DNA of 8,121 bases from positions 1-8,121 of the forward strand of contig JBOGHG010000177.1 of assembly GCA_050744525.1 (NCBI GenBank). Reading direction: 5' to 3'. Positions 1 through 5,730 of the stretch are shown here, piece by piece. The translations under genes and the position numbers were made by a program. Under the pieces are notes generated by a model. That model was not told the origin of the DNA, made no database searches, and worked only from the letters and a program-made list of their open reading frames with translations. Source of the stretch: DASQUK01 sp050744525 (GTDB taxonomy: Bacteria; Actinomycetota; Acidimicrobiia; Acidimicrobiales; VFJN01). Position 1 is the first letter of the stretch, and every line of letters begins with the position of its first letter.

Positions 1-2
1 TG

Positions 3-887
3 CTGCTGGGCGGGTCGCTCGTGGTGGTGCCGTACTTCGAGCCCGGGCTGGTGCTGGAGACCATCGAGCGCGAGCGCATCACGGCCACCATGCTCGTGCC
101 CACGATGCTCTACATGCTCATGGACCACCCCGACTTCGCCACCCGGGACCTGTCGAGCCTCGAGACGGTCTACTACGGCGCCGCCGCCATGTCGCCGACG
201 CGGCTGGCCGAGGCCATCGACAAGCTGGGACCGATCTTCTTCCAGTACTACGGCCAGGCCGAGGCGCCGATGACCGTCTGCGTGCTGCGCAAGGAGGAGC
301 ACGACGTGGCCCGGCCCGAGCGGCTGGCCACGTGCGGGCGCCCCGTGCCCTGGGTCCACGTGGCGCTGCTGGACGACTCGGGCAACGAGGTGCCGCGGGG
401 CGAGGCGGGCGAGATCTGCGTGCGGGGCCCGCTGGTGATGCAGGGCTACTGGAACAAGCCCGAGCAGACTGCGGAGGCGCTGGCCGGCGGCTGGCTCCAC
501 ACCGGTGACATCGCCCGGGAGGACGAAGAGGGCTATTACACGATCGTCGACCGCAAGAAGGACATGATCGTCAGCGGCGGCTTCAACGTGTTCCCACGCG
601 AGGTCGAGGACGTGATCTCGTCGCACCCGTCGGTGGCGGCGGTGGCGGTCATCGGCGTGCCGGACGAACGCTGGGGCGAGGCCGTCAAGGCGGTGGTCGT
701 GCCCCGACCGGGGGCCGAGATCGTGGCCGACGACCTGATCGAGCTGGTGAAGCAGGCCAAGGGCCCGGTGCACGCCCCCAAGTCGGTGGACGTGGCCGAG
801 TCGATCCCCCTCAGCCCTCTCGGCAAGGCCGACAAGAAGGCCCTCCGCTCGCAGTACTGGCAGGACGCCGACCGGATGGTGAACTAG
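3..887 (+). CDS. Acyl-CoA ligase (AMP-forming, FadD-type), C-terminal part; 5' end outside window
   Basis: This is the last 294 residues of an ANL-superfamily adenylating enzyme, which activates a carboxylic acid with ATP to an acyl-adenylate and then transfers it to CoA in the cytosol. The reading frame is open from base 3, so the ATP-binding P-loop and the true start lie upstream. Counting from base 3, the visible motifs are YYGQAEAP (82-89, the usual YGxTE site), GWLHTGDI (163-170), DRKKDMIVSGGFNVFPRE (183-200, the hinge and start of the C-terminal lid) and SPLGKADKKALR (271-282), whose Lys275 is the expected adenylation lysine. In the A5-like motif the usual Thr is Ala (GQAEAP). The stop codon overlaps that of the convergent amidohydrolase gene. 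The family is clear. The acyl substrate is not identifiable, and the resemblance to mycobacterial FadD proteins is only a recollection. Confidence 0.93.
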   Translation: MLGGSLVVVPYFEPGLVLETIERERITATMLVPTMLYMLMDHPDFATRDLSSLETVYYGAAAMSPTRLAEAIDKLGPIFFQYYGQAEAPMTVCVLRKEEHDVARPERLATCGRPVPWVHVALLDDSGNEVPRGEAGEICVRGPLVMQGYWNKPEQTAEALAGGWLHTGDIAREDEEGYYTIVDRKKDMIVSGGFNVFPREVEDVISSHPSVAAVAVIGVPDERWGEAVKAVVVPRPGAEIVADDLIELVKQAKGPVHAPKSVDVAESIPLSPLGKADKKALRSQYWQDADRMVN

Positions 888-2350
888 CGCCGCGCGTAGG
901 GCACGCCGGCGTGGACCGTGAGAACGACGCGGTCGGACGACGGTTCCTCGAGGACCTGCGACAGCGAGGCGTCGAGCAGGCACAGGTCGGCCGGAGCGCC
1001 GGGGCGCACGCGCCTCACCTCGCCGCCGGGATCGTCGGGTGGCGTGAGGAACAGCGCCAGCGCCCGTTCCGGCGATACGGCCTCGCGCAGCCCCAGGGGG
1101 GCGCCCCCGGCGGTCCGGCGCTCGACGGCCGCGCGGACGGCAAGCCACGGGTCGGGATCGCCGAAGGGGGCATCGGTCCCCCCGCCCACCCCGATCCCGG
1201 CGTCGAGCAGGCTGCGGCACGGATAGAGGTGCGGTTGGTCGTCGGCGTCGACCTCGGCGAGGTAGCGATCGCCCCGCTCGGCCACGAAGTTCGGCTGCGT
1301 CACCACCACCAGCCCGAGCGACGCCACCAGCCTGCGCAACGCGGGCGGCACCACGGAGCCGTGCTCGATCCGGTCACCGATGAACGCGCCGGCGGCGTCG
1401 AGGGCGGCGAGCGTCAGCGCCAGCGCCGCGCGGGTCACGCAGTGCACCGCCACCGGTCGGTCCTGCTCGTGGGCGGTCCGCACCCAGCCCACCAGGTCCT
1501 CGAGGCTCGGCAGGGCATAGTCGGCGATCACCAGCTTCACCGGGCCCCGCGCCAGCGGCGACGGCATCTCGGCGGCGGCCAGGCTCGGCCCACCCGTCAC
1601 GACCGTCCGCTGCGGCAGGAGGCCCGCCGCCGCCGCTTCGGCCAACGGCGCCATGTCCTCGAGCCGATCGACCGGCGTCGCGTCGGTCACGCCAGTGACC
1701 CCGAGGCGCGACAGTCGCTCGCCCACGGCGGCCAGGTCGGGCGGCCGCTCGCGGGGCAGCCGGTCCCGCAACCAGCGATCTAGGCCGCGCAGCCGCCCCG
1801 TCGGCCGCCCCGCGCCGTCACGCTCGACACCCACGACGGGATCGGTGACCGCCGGGATGTCGCCGGTCCAGTCGGCGGCGCCGCTCGGCCCGGGAACCTC
1901 CACGTCGAGCCCCGTCAGCTCCACCCCTCGGGAGTTGAGGACCCATTCGATGCCCGTGCGGTGCTGGACGCGCACGGGCCGGTCCCGGACGATGTCGTCG
2001 AGCCGCCGGCGGTCGAGCGGCCCGGCGATCGACTCGTGGTAGCCGACGGCCCGCAGCCACACTCCCGGGGCCAGCGACCGGTCGGCGGCTGCCAAGGAGC
2101 CGGCGAAGGCGGCGGCATCGGGCGTGGCCGCCGGGCCCACACGGACGGATCGTTCGGCGGCGGCGAGCGCCAGCAGGTGGATGTGGTGGTCGTGCAGCCC
2201 GGGGACCAGTGCACCGCGGCGCCCGTCGACGATCGTCTCGCGCGGGCGCGGCTCGAGGCGCGGACCGACGGCGATGACGGTCCCGTCACCGGCTCGCACG
2301 TCGACCAGGCGTCCTTCGACGATGACCTCGCGCAACAGCAGCTCGGTCAT
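884..2350 (-). CDS. Amidohydrolase family protein (YtcJ-like, Amidohydro_3)
   Basis: This 488-residue metal-dependent hydrolase of the amidohydrolase superfamily is probably cytosolic, since no signal peptide is visible. The N-terminal beta-sandwich strand (residues 1-45) leads into PGLHDHHIHL (50-59), which carries the metal-binding HxH as His56 and His58. Lys272 in GPVKLVIADY is a candidate bridging lysine. His303 (AVHCVTRAA), His330 (DRIEHGSV) and Asp393 (GGTDAPFGDPDPW) complete the usual ligand set. The C-terminal RPGAPADLCLLD (449-460) is the typical return of the small beta domain. It is somewhat shorter than most YtcJ-like proteins, which I recall at about 530-550 residues. The gene begins 22 bp after the CoA-transferase stop, so the two are probably co-transcribed. 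No good Shine-Dalgarno precedes the ATG, which fits translational coupling or an uncertain start. Family members hydrolyse amides, formamides or cyclic imide-like bonds; the substrate here is unknown. Confidence 0.9.
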   Translation of the reverse strand: MTELLLREVIVEGRLVDVRAGDGTVIAVGPRLEPRPRETIVDGRRGALVPGLHDHHIHLLALAAAERSVRVGPAATPDAAAFAGSLAAADRSLAPGVWLRAVGYHESIAGPLDRRRLDDIVRDRPVRVQHRTGIEWVLNSRGVELTGLDVEVPGPSGAADWTGDIPAVTDPVVGVERDGAGRPTGRLRGLDRWLRDRLPRERPPDLAAVGERLSRLGVTGVTDATPVDRLEDMAPLAEAAAAGLLPQRTVVTGGPSLAAAEMPSPLARGPVKLVIADYALPSLEDLVGWVRTAHEQDRPVAVHCVTRAALALTLAALDAAGAFIGDRIEHGSVVPPALRRLVASLGLVVVTQPNFVAERGDRYLAEVDADDQPHLYPCRSLLDAGIGVGGGTDAPFGDPDPWLAVRAAVERRTAGGAPLGLREAVSPERALALFLTPPDDPGGEVRRVRPGAPADLCLLDASLSQVLEEPSSDRVVLTVHAGVPYARR

Positions 2351-2372
2351 GGGTGGGGAAGCCTATGGTGCC

Positions 2373-3662
2373 TCACGTCGCGACGCCGAGGCGGTTCAGC
2401 ACCGCGGCGGTGTGCTCGCCGAGCGCCGGGCCCGGGGAAGTGACCGGGCGCGCCCGGGGTGGCGCGACGTCGAGAGGGCCGTTCGGGGCGCCGACCTCGC
2501 CTACGAGGGTCGGCCCGGCCAGCGACGCGGCCACGCCGGCCAGGCTCACGTCGACCAGCCACCGGCCAGGGACCGCCAACGCGTCCAGGCAGGCGGCCGT
2601 GGCCGCCAGTCCCGCGGCCGGATCGGCGACGGCGTCCGCGCAGAAGCAGGGCCCCGCCTCGTCGGCGACCACCAGCCCGCCGGCCACGGCGGCGTCGTCG
2701 CCGAACGCCACCCGGTCGCGCGCGGGCCCGGTCCGTCCATAGCCGGTGATCGACACCCAGACGCGGGGTCCGTCGGCGACGAGATCGGCGGCCACGATCC
2801 CGTGCTGCTCGAGCACCCGGGGCCGCGACCCCTCGATGACCACGTCGGCGACGTTGAGGAGACGACGCAGCACGTCCCACCCGCACGCGTCGGCGAGGTC
2901 CAGGGCAGCCGCCCTCTTGCCGCCGTTCAGCAGGTCGAAGAAGCCGGCCGGGCCGCGCCGGCTGCCGTCCGGGCGTCCCGTCGACTCCACCTTCACCACC
3001 CGCGCGCCCGCCAGGGTCAGGAGATGGCCGCAGAGTGGACCGGCCCAGAGCGATGTCAGGTCGATCACCGTCAGGTCTGTCAACGGCCGCGGATCAGGGA
3101 CCGGGCCGTGGATGCGGGTTGTCCGAACCGGCAGTGCCGCCAGTCGCGGTGGCGCCGGGGACGGGCCTACGGGCTGGTACTCCAGCTCTGACACCGGCAG
3201 GCCCAACACCCAGGCTCGTTCGGCACCCTCGTGGGCCGGCCGCCGACCGATCTCGGCGACAACGGTCGCCCACGGGTCGTCGCTCACGTCGATGCCCAAC
3301 CAGGCCGGGAGCAGGTCCCGATCCTCGGGGCGGGGTAGCGCCACGGCGAGCCAGCCGTCGACCGCGCGGACCAGCCGGGTGGTGCCGCCACAGCTCGTCG
3401 TACCCTGTCGCCCGAGACCTCCGATGGCGGCACGCTCTCCCAGGATCGCCACGGGGTCGAGCCGCACCTCGTGGCCGAGCGCCGCCGATCGATTGGCGAC
3501 GACGGACGCGAGATGCTGCAGCCCCGCCACCAGCCGGTCGGGCGGCCCCAGCGGGAGGCCGTCGGATCGCCCGCTGATCGCCATGGCCCCGCTGGCGGCC
3601 CATTCCGCCACCGCCCGGCGGTCGTCATCCGTCGCCGCGCGCCGACGTGTCGGTGAGGTCAT
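2373..3662 (-). CDS. Family III CoA-transferase (CaiB/BaiF-like) with rearranged domain order
   Basis: This 429-residue protein would move CoA between carboxylic acids, or act as a racemase-like relative. The second half carries the canonical N-terminal family signature: LTVIDLTSLWAGPLCGHLL (197-215), GARVVKVES (219-227), FFDLLNGGKRAAALDL (241-256), ADVVIEGSRPRVLEQHGI (272-289) and ITGYGRTGP (305-313). AFGDDAAVAGGL (319-330) follows, where Asp322 or Asp323 is the likely catalytic acid. ADPAAGLAATAACLDAL (346-362) and a C-terminal PALGEHTAAVLNRLG (412-426) close this half. Residues about 25-180, including SCGGTTRLVRAVDGWLAVALPRPEDRDLLPAWLG (90-123), resemble the small domain that normally sits late in the chain. 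The gene is divergent from the enoyl-CoA hydratase homologue and heads a likely two-gene unit with the amidohydrolase. The start is uncertain: a strong GGAGGGG lies 15 nt upstream, too far for this ATG, and a GTG at 3611 is an alternative. Confidence 0.88.
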   Translation of the reverse strand: MTSPTRRRAATDDDRRAVAEWAASGAMAISGRSDGLPLGPPDRLVAGLQHLASVVANRSAALGHEVRLDPVAILGERAAIGGLGRQGTTSCGGTTRLVRAVDGWLAVALPRPEDRDLLPAWLGIDVSDDPWATVVAEIGRRPAHEGAERAWVLGLPVSELEYQPVGPSPAPPRLAALPVRTTRIHGPVPDPRPLTDLTVIDLTSLWAGPLCGHLLTLAGARVVKVESTGRPDGSRRGPAGFFDLLNGGKRAAALDLADACGWDVLRRLLNVADVVIEGSRPRVLEQHGIVAADLVADGPRVWVSITGYGRTGPARDRVAFGDDAAVAGGLVVADEAGPCFCADAVADPAAGLAATAACLDALAVPGRWLVDVSLAGVAASLAGPTLVGEVGAPNGPLDVAPPRARPVTSPGPALGEHTAAVLNRLGVAT

Positions 3663-3672
3663 GCGCGAGCAT
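3625..3672 (-). other. Possible 15-codon leader ORF overlapping the CoA-transferase start
   Basis: On the minus strand an ATG at 3672 lies 5 nt after GGAGGGG (minus strand, 3684 to 3678), the best Shine-Dalgarno match in this divergent junction. It reads MLAHDLTDTSARGDG and stops at 3625. It overlaps the assigned CoA-transferase ATG (3662) in another frame. It could be a translated leader coupled to the transferase, or chance, or a sign that the annotated transferase start is wrong. A real peptide function cannot be supported. Confidence 0.2.
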
Positions 3673-3686
3673 GATGGCCCCTCCGA
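3650..3686. promoter_or_regulatory. Compact divergent start region between CoA-transferase and enoyl-CoA hydratase genes
   Basis: Start codons of the two divergent genes are only about 8 bp apart (minus ATG at 3662; plus ATG candidates at 3671, 3674 and 3686, plus an upstream GTG at 3647). Both promoters must therefore overlap or lie inside the opposite coding region, or the transcripts are leaderless. GGTGAGG at 3652-3658 is a weak Shine-Dalgarno candidate for the plus gene. I see no convincing -35/-10 pair or operator palindrome. Confidence 0.35.
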
Positions 3687-4675
3687 TGCGCATCCACCGA
3701 TTCACCGCGACCGAGTTCGCCACCGCATTGGCCGGCCCCGAGCCGGCGGACGCGCTGAGCGACCCCAAGGGATCGGTGGTGGTGGTTGCGCTCGACGACC
3801 CGTCGTCGCCGGACGTCACCGTGCCGCCGCCTGTCCTCGCGACACTGCCGACGGTGGTCGTCGGAGCGTCGGCGTCAGCCGTCCCCGCCGGAGCCGACCT
3901 CGTCGACGTCGTCGTGCCACCGGACGACGACGAGCTCGAGGCGACGATCGACGCCGTCGCCACCAACCCGCTGGCGGCCGTGGCTCTGGTGCTCGTGCTG
4001 CGGGGCAGCGAGGCGCGCTCGGTCGCCGAGGGCCTCCAGCTGGAGTCCGCCGTCTACGGCACCCTGCAGGCGGGACCGGAGTTCGCCGCATGGCGGGCCA
4101 CGCACCCGGTGCGCCCGCCGCGGCCCGAGGTCGGCCCGGCTGTGGCCGTGCATCGGGACGGCGACCGCCTCGAGCTGGTGCTCGATCGCCCATCGGTCCG
4201 CAACGCGCTCGATGCGCGCATGCGCGACGAGCTGGTGGCCGGGCTCGCGATCGCCGCCGGGGATCCCACCGTGGCCGAGGTGCGGCTCCAGGGCGCAGGG
4301 CCGGCGTTCTGCGCCGGCGGAGACCTCGACGAGTTCGGGTCCCGCCCCGACGTCGCCACGGCGCATGTGGTGCGCCTGGCCCGGAGCCCGGCACGGGCCA
4401 TGGCGGGCGTGGCCGACCGGGTGGTCGCGTTCCTGCACGGGGCTTGCTTCGGTTCGGGCATCGAGCTGCCGGCGTTCGCGGCGAAGGTCGTGGCCCGGCC
4501 GGACACCGTGATCGGGCTTCCCGAGGTGTCGTTGGGGCTCATCCCCGGTGCCGGCGGCACGGTGAGCCTGCCCCGCCGCATCGGCCGCCACCGGACGGCC
4601 TGGCTGGCGCTCAGCGGCCGCACCATCGACGCCGCCACCGCCCTGGCGTGGGGGCTCGTCGACGAGGTCGTGTGA
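3671..4675 (+). CDS. Enoyl-CoA hydratase/isomerase family protein with extra N-terminal segment
   Basis: This crotonase-fold enzyme has 334 residues from the chosen ATG. The catalytic core spans residues about 157-334. It has LDRPSVRNALDARM (171-184) and the first oxyanion-hole motif FCAGGDLDEFG (213-223). HGACFGSGIELP (256-267) supplies the second oxyanion glycines and Glu265, and LPEVSLGLIPGAGGT (283-297) supplies Glu285. Both glutamates used by classical hydratases are thus present. The chain ends abruptly at GRTIDAATALAWGLVDEVV, where a normal crotonase continues with C-terminal helices. Those helices appear instead near the N-terminus: LVDVVVPPDDDELEATIDAVATNPLAA (77-103) and ESAVYGTLQAGPEFAAWR (125-142). 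That points to a circular permutation or a degenerate tandem repeat. Alternative starts are GTG 3647, ATG 3674 and ATG 3686; none has a strong ribosome binding site. Hydratase versus isomerase or hydrolase activity is undecided. Confidence 0.87.
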   Translation: MMAPPMRIHRFTATEFATALAGPEPADALSDPKGSVVVVALDDPSSPDVTVPPPVLATLPTVVVGASASAVPAGADLVDVVVPPDDDELEATIDAVATNPLAAVALVLVLRGSEARSVAEGLQLESAVYGTLQAGPEFAAWRATHPVRPPRPEVGPAVAVHRDGDRLELVLDRPSVRNALDARMRDELVAGLAIAAGDPTVAEVRLQGAGPAFCAGGDLDEFGSRPDVATAHVVRLARSPARAMAGVADRVVAFLHGACFGSGIELPAFAAKVVARPDTVIGLPEVSLGLIPGAGGTVSLPRRIGRHRTAWLALSGRTIDAATALAWGLVDEVV

Positions 4676-4713
4676 CGACACCCACGGCCGGTAGTGGGTA
4701 GGGGGCGAGGTTC

Positions 4714-4749
4714 CGTTCCGGCGCCCCACCCAACCCAACGTTCCGGCGC
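4714..4749 (+). repeat. Two direct copies of the 11-mer CGTTCCGGCGC
   Basis: The exact 11-mer occurs at 4714-4724 and 4739-4749, with starts 25 bp apart. It also occurs inverted at 5103-5113, and a near copy (GCGCCGGAAG) is at 4779-4788. The clustering lies only in the gene-poor stretch 4676-5169, which suggests a small repeat family rather than coding composition. Confidence 0.6.
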
Positions 4750-4803
4750 TGATCTCTTGCGGTCCTCGCGAAAAGGCGGCGCCGGAAGTTGGTGCGGGTG
4801 GGG
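4724..4803. terminator. Long imperfect hairpin between convergent genes; candidate terminator or REP-like element
   Basis: The left arm 4724-4749 (CCCCACCC... to ...TTCCGGCGC) pairs with the right arm 4779-4803 (GCGCCGGAAGTTGG... to ...GGTGGGG). The match is almost complete over about 25 bp with a few mismatches and one bulge. The loop is about 29 nt and holds a small inner GCG/CGC stem. It lies just after the enoyl-CoA hydratase stop and directly abuts the stop codon of the minus-strand DUF559 remnant, a position typical of a bidirectional terminator. No U-tract follows, so intrinsic Rho-independent termination is not assured. Shared sequence with other copies nearby makes a repetitive extragenic palindrome an alternative. 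Confidence 0.55.
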
Positions 4804-5096
4804 TCAGGAAGTGTCCGCAGCCAGTGCCGTGCGGACCTCGTCGATCACGTCGGACGGGTCCTCGACGAAGCGACGCCACGCTAGTGGAGCACCGTCCACC
4901 CGGCCAGCAGGAGCCGGTTGTCCCGAACCGGGTCCACCTCGAAGGCGACCTCGTTGAGGTGGTCATCCTTGCCGTCCAGCTCGATGCCGACCAGCCGCGG
5001 CGGGAACGCCAGGTCGAGCCGATATCGCCAGCCAGCGCCGCGCACCCAGTGCTCTGCAGCCGGCTCGGGCAGTCCGGCGTCGTCGAGGAGCGCCAT
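4804..5096 (-). pseudogene. DUF559 (Vsr-like endonuclease fold) remnant, frameshifted and N-terminally truncated
   Basis: From an ATG at 5096 the minus strand reads 71 residues with the DUF559 pattern: GLPEPAAEHWVRG (8-20), RLDLAFPPRLVGIELDG (26-42) with Asp28, Glu39 and Asp41, then DHLNEVAFEVDPVRDNRLLLAGWTVLH (45-71) with His46 and the DPVRDN block. It then hits TAG (4881-4883). The expected continuation resumes at once in another frame as WRRFVEDPSDVIDEVRTALAADTS, with a TGA at 4804-4806. Five bases separate CAC and TGG where six are expected, so one base has probably been lost near 4879-4884. The frame stays open upstream to about 5178 without a start codon (VPTFRRLFMALL), so the N-terminal part usual in larger actinobacterial DUF559 proteins is missing. 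Family members have a restriction-endonuclease-like fold, and their cellular role is poorly known. It is either a pseudogene or an assembly error in a short gene. Confidence 0.72.
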
Positions 5097-5102
5097 GAAC
5101 AG

Positions 5103-5118
5103 GCGCCGGAACGTTGGG
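5103..5118 (-). repeat. Inverted exact 16-bp copy of the 4734-4749 sequence
   Basis: The minus strand here reads CCCAACGTTCCGGCGC, identical over 16 bp to plus-strand 4734-4749. The two copies bracket the DUF559 remnant like short inverted repeats, over a total span of 385 bp. No matching direct duplications are visible just outside them. The copy also falls in the open frame upstream of the DUF559 ATG, where it encodes part of PTFRRL, and may mark the truncation junction. Confidence 0.55.
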
Positions 5119-5169
5119 ACCGCACGCCCCCCGCGCCGCCACGGAGATCGGCGCCTAGGGTGGCCGCCG

Positions 5170-5730
5170 ATGGCTCGCTACATCGCATTCCTGCGGGGAA
5201 TCAACGTCGGCGGTCACCAGGTCAAGATGGACGACCTGCGGAAGTCGTTCGAGAAGCTCGACTTCGACAACGTCGCAACCTTCATCGCCAGCGGCAACGT
5301 CATCTTCGAGGCCGGGAAGGCCAAGCCCGCCGTCCTGACGTCCGGCATCGAGCGACAGCTTCGCGACAGCCTCGGCTACGAGGTGCCGACGTTCCTCCGC
5401 ACCGATGCCGAGCTGGCGCGGATCGCCGGCCACGATCCTTTCACCGATCTCGAGGCCGCCGCCGGCGACTCGTCGTACGTCGCCTTCCTCTACGAGCGCC
5501 CGAGCGCGGCGGCGGCGAAGAAGGTGGTGGCGATGTCCAACGAGACCGATCGCGTCGCCGTGCACGACCGCGAGCTCTACTGGCACATCCGCGGCCGCCT
5601 GGCGGACTCGACCCTCGGTGCCCCGGTCTTCGAGAAGGCGCTGGGCTCGATGCCGGCCACGGTCCGCAACCTCAACACGGTCCGCCGGTTGGCGGTGAAG
5701 TACCCGCCTGCTCGCGCAGGACGTACTTGA
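5170..5730 (+). CDS. DUF1697 domain-containing protein
   Basis: This 186-residue soluble protein matches the DUF1697 family over its whole length. The opening RYIAFLRGINVGGHQVKMDDLRKSFEKLDF (3-32) and NVATFIASGNVIFE (34-47) are the family signature. YVAFLYERP (103-111), ELYWHIRGRLADS (135-147) and the closing MPATVRNLNTVRRLAV (161-176) follow the usual order. Length is normal for the family, which has no established biochemical function that I know of. The ATG at 5170 is well placed before the conserved start; AGGG at 5156-5160 is a modest ribosome binding site. Only about 50 bp separate it from the repeat at 5103-5118, so its promoter must be short or lie inside the DUF559 remnant. The last residues (about 178-186) are not conserved and overlap the antisense acyl-CoA ligase tail. 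Confidence 0.9.
   Translation: MARYIAFLRGINVGGHQVKMDDLRKSFEKLDFDNVATFIASGNVIFEAGKAKPAVLTSGIERQLRDSLGYEVPTFLRTDAELARIAGHDPFTDLEAAAGDSSYVAFLYERPSAAAAKKVVAMSNETDRVAVHDRELYWHIRGRLADSTLGAPVFEKALGSMPATVRNLNTVRRLAVKYPPARAGRT

Larger units (their letters stand above)
4676..5169. other. Gene-poor stretch with decayed gene and repeats
   Basis: No intact gene is supported in these 494 bp. The stretch contains the CGTTCCGGCGC repeat copies, the 4724-4803 hairpin, the DUF559 remnant and about 50 bp of DUF1697 upstream region. Long open frames crossing it on both strands are Arg/Pro-rich and lack family features. They are explained by the scarcity of stop codons in GC-rich DNA. Confidence 0.65.

Noticed and set aside
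2124..3191. 355-codon open frame on the plus strand
   Set aside because: It is antisense to the amidohydrolase and CoA-transferase genes, both of which have clear conserved motifs, and shows no family signature itself.
2746..4701. 651-codon open frame on the plus strand
   Set aside because: It crosses the divergent CoA-transferase and enoyl-CoA hydratase genes, is dominated by Arg, Pro, Ser and Gly, and has no recognisable domain. It is a shadow frame in GC-rich DNA.
4734..5118. The 16-bp inverted repeats as ends of an insertion sequence
   Set aside because: There is no transposase, no visible target-site duplication outside the repeats, and the element would be only 385 bp. It is kept only as a repeat observation.
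3875..5188. 437-codon open frame on the minus strand
   Set aside because: It is antisense to the enoyl-CoA hydratase gene and out of frame with both parts of the DUF559 remnant. Its composition is that of a shadow.
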